Source: an uncultured Lachnospiraceae bacterium
GTDB taxonomy: Bacteria > Bacillota > Clostridia > Lachnospirales > Lachnospiraceae
Direction of reading: 5' to 3'
Length of the DNA: 15,870 nucleotides
Assembly: GCA_949051815.1 (NCBI GenBank)
Contig: CARQVR010000072.1
Location: 1-15,870 of the forward strand
Numbering within the stretch: the stretch's first letter is position 1; each line of letters opens with the position of its first letter. A program made the translations under genes and the position numbers. Below are positions 14,780 through 15,870 of the stretch, piece by piece. The notes under the pieces were generated by a model. That model was not told the DNA's origin. It worked only from the letters and a program-made list of their open reading frames with translations, and searched no databases.

Positions 14780-14807
14780 CGCAAAGCGTGCGAGGCGCGA
14801 ATTTGCG
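14780..14807 (+). promoter_or_regulatory. 5'-terminal nested hairpin in the lipoprotein leader
   Basis: The outer stem CGCAAA (14780-14785) pairs with TTTGCG (14802-14807). The inner stem CGTGC (14787-14791) pairs with GCGCG (14795-14799), with one G-U, around a GAG triloop. It begins at the predicted transcript 5' end and lies 28 nt upstream of the ribosome binding site. A 5'-end hairpin may protect the mRNA from decay. The outer-stem, inner-stem, GAR-triloop layout matches the hairpins at 2614-2690. Confidence 0.55.
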
Positions 14808-14848
14808 GGTTTTCATGTAAACTAAATTTACAACAGGGAGATACGGAC

Positions 14849-15577
14849 GTGAAAAAGGCGAATGTTCTTTTGTGCAGTGTGGCAGTGGCTCTTTTGATGA
14901 CGGGATGCGCTACGGTGCCTGATCTGACACAGACCGAGACTGAATTGATATCGGAATACGCGGTGGGCGTGCTCTTAAAATATGACAAAGGGCACGGCAG
15001 AAAGCTGGTGGACACATCGGGGTATGAAACCGAGGAGGAGACGGAGGAGCCTGAGCCGGAGCTGCCGGAGGAGGAAACGCCGGAAGAGCCTGAACCGGAG
15101 GAAACTGCCGGGGTGGTGGATGTGAGTCAGGATGAGGAAGCAGCGCAGCCGACGCTTTCCTCGGTGGAAGAGTATTACGGTATCTCCAATATTATGATAA
15201 GTTATACTGGATGGGAGATGACGGATTCTTATCCGCCGCAGGCGGAAGACGCAACGCCGTTTTTCTCGATGGATGCATCAAACGGTATGCAGCTTTTGGT
15301 ATTAAAGTTTAACGCCCAGAATCTGACGGGGGAAGACCAGACTTTGAATATGATGAGCTACGGGGCGACGTTCCGCGTATCCGTTAACGGGGAAGCCAGC
15401 AAGGGGGCGCTTGCCACGATGCTGGTGAATGATATGCAGACTTACGACAGTGTGATTCCGGCAGGTTCGTCCGTGGATATGGTGAGTATCGTGGAGGTGC
15501 CGCAGGGTACAAACCCGAATACGATAGATTTTATTCTCAGAGGCGGCGAACAGGATGGGACGCTCCATCTTCAATAA
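14849..15577 (+). CDS. Lipoprotein with acidic Pro/Glu linker and C-terminal beta-sandwich-like domain
   Basis: The product has 242 residues. A lipoprotein signal ends in LMTGC with C20 as the lipidated residue, so it is membrane-anchored outside. A short conserved-looking segment (28-54, ELISEYAVGVLLKYDKGHG) is followed by a Glu/Pro-rich linker (about 58-98), probably extended. The C-terminal part (about 104-240) alternates short strands, including LQLLVLKF-like and TFRVSVNG-like stretches. It resembles the DUF4352-type immunoglobulin-like domains of Firmicute lipoproteins, but that assignment is tentative. The start is GTG 14849, with GGGAG (14836-14840) 8 nt upstream. It has its own promoter, so it is not simply the tail of the kinase operon. 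Function is unknown; a cell-envelope role is likely from its location. Confidence 0.85.
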   Translation: MKKANVLLCSVAVALLMTGCATVPDLTQTETELISEYAVGVLLKYDKGHGRKLVDTSGYETEEETEEPEPELPEEETPEEPEPEETAGVVDVSQDEEAAQPTLSSVEEYYGISNIMISYTGWEMTDSYPPQAEDATPFFSMDASNGMQLLVLKFNAQNLTGEDQTLNMMSYGATFRVSVNGEASKGALATMLVNDMQTYDSVIPAGSSVDMVSIVEVPQGTNPNTIDFILRGGEQDGTLHLQ

Positions 15578-15609
15578 AAACAGGCCGCATTCAAAGCGCG
15601 AAAAATGCA

Positions 15610-15636
15610 CTTTTCTGTAAGGTGAAAAAGATTTTT
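15610..15636 (+). terminator. Weak candidate terminator after the lipoprotein gene
   Basis: CTTTTC (15610-15615) can pair with GAAAAAG (15624-15630) with one bulged A, and TTTTT (15632-15636) follows. The stem is short and AT-rich. No stronger terminator was found between the lipoprotein stop and the promoter at 15658. Confidence 0.28.
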
Positions 15637-15657
15637 GTAAGAATTTTAAAAATGCCG

Positions 15658-15686
15658 TTGACAGGGAAGGAAACTTCTGCTATTAT
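15658..15686 (+). promoter_or_regulatory. Near-consensus strong sigma-A promoter at the right edge
   Basis: A perfect -35 TTGACA (15658-15663), a 17-nt spacer, then TATTAT (15681-15686), 5 of 6 to consensus. Upstream is AT-rich (TTTTTGTAAGAATTTTAAAAA), which could act as an UP element. It is the best promoter in the window. Its transcript runs out of the window with no convincing protein start, which fits a stable RNA operon or a long regulatory leader. Confidence 0.75.
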
Positions 15687-15696
15687 ATGAAAGTCG

Positions 15697-15828
15697 CCTG
15701 CGGGAAACACTTGAAAGCGGGATGACACATAGAAGAATGCAAAGCATTCTGAAATAGTTTCGCGAGGCGAAACTGCGGTGAATCCAGAAGTGATTTACTC
15801 AGGAGTTAATCACACAGTGATTTACTCC
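15697..15828 (+). promoter_or_regulatory. Hairpin-rich leader with mutually exclusive stems
   Basis: In order: CCTGC (15697-15701) with GCGGG (15717-15721); AGAATGC/GCATTCT (15734-15750) with an AAA loop; AGTTTCGC/GCGAAACT (15756-15774) with a GAG loop; then GTGATTTACTC twice (15790-15800 and 15817-15827) with GGAGTTAATCAC (15802-15813) between them. The middle arm can pair with the first copy (loop CAGG) or with the second copy extended to GTGATTTACTCC (loop ACA), one T-T mismatch in each. Both cannot form at once. This could be an attenuation switch, an RNA processing site or a repeat cluster. Confidence 0.55.
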
Positions 15829-15829
15829 G

Positions 15830-15870
15830 AAGCACCTTGACAAATAAACAGTAATGCAACCCTGAAAAGA
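15830..15870 (+). other. Possible rRNA-operon leader (boxA-like) at the window edge
   Basis: CACCTTGACAAATAAACAG and, shortly after, CAACCCTGAAAAGA resemble the CACCTTGAAAACT-type sequences found upstream of rRNA genes in Firmicutes, where boxA antitermination sites lie. With the strong promoter at 15658, a 16S gene could follow. No part of a 16S gene is visible, so this is an inference from resemblance only. Confidence 0.4.

Noticed and set aside
15687..15725. A 12-codon ORF (ATG to TGA) just after the strong promoter, as a leader peptide
   Set aside because: Its ATG lies before or at the predicted transcript start, and no ribosome binding site precedes it.
15691..15775. Possible c-di-GMP-I riboswitch (GGGAAAC, GAAAG, TGCAAAGC pieces)
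   Set aside because: The short matches are not in the required spacing, the conserved tetraloop-receptor layout is not present, and the structure seen is separate simple hairpins.
15790..15828. Short CRISPR-like direct repeats
   Set aside because: Only two 11-nt copies 27 nt apart with an inverted copy between them; too short and too few for a CRISPR array.

Overview
The window looks like chromosomal DNA of a Gram-positive anaerobe of the Clostridia, most likely a Lachnospiraceae relative. This is an inference from strong Shine-Dalgarno sites, sigma-A type promoters, short intergenic gaps, a lipoprotein-anchored efflux adaptor with no outer-membrane partner, and the style of the signalling proteins. 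No species is assigned. There is no mobile element, integrase or CRISPR array.

Layout. The left edge holds the last ~55 nt of a tmRNA (ssrA) and its intrinsic terminator. A sigma-A promoter then drives a methyl-accepting chemotaxis protein (217-1941) and a small single-span membrane protein of unknown function (1964-2530). A 178-nt gap packed with perfect and nested hairpins leads into an OmpR-type response regulator (2709-3386) and a large soluble hybrid histidine kinase with PAS-like sensor regions and two receivers (3448-6432), closed by a terminator. Next is an efflux operon: a lipoprotein HlyD/RND-type adaptor with a very long helical hairpin and a 66-bp tandem repeat at its C-terminus (6595-8529), then an RND permease (8541-11624). 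A hairpin terminator inside the end of the convergent neighbour closes this operon. That neighbour, on the minus strand, is a dCache-GGDEF diguanylate cyclase (11653-13071). Divergent from it is an orphan membrane histidine kinase (13243-14706), followed by a lipoprotein with an acidic linker and its own promoter (14849-15577). The right edge has a near-consensus promoter and a hairpin-rich leader with mutually exclusive stems. It may be the start of an rRNA operon whose genes lie outside the window.

How the parts fit. The window is dominated by signal transduction: a chemoreceptor, two histidine kinases, one response regulator and a c-di-GMP synthase, arranged around an RND-type exporter. 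No single new system can be claimed. The most unusual things are (i) nested hairpins with GAA or GAG triloops in the 5' leaders of two genes, with a simpler relative at the right edge, (ii) the switch-like inverted repeats at the right edge, (iii) the wall-length coiled coil and repeat tail of the adaptor, and (iv) the unknown membrane protein paired with the chemoreceptor.

Several genes start later than their longest open frame. The chemoreceptor, response regulator, hybrid kinase and GGDEF protein were re-started at codons with better-placed ribosome binding sites; two of these choices (hybrid kinase, GGDEF) have alternatives noted in their entries.
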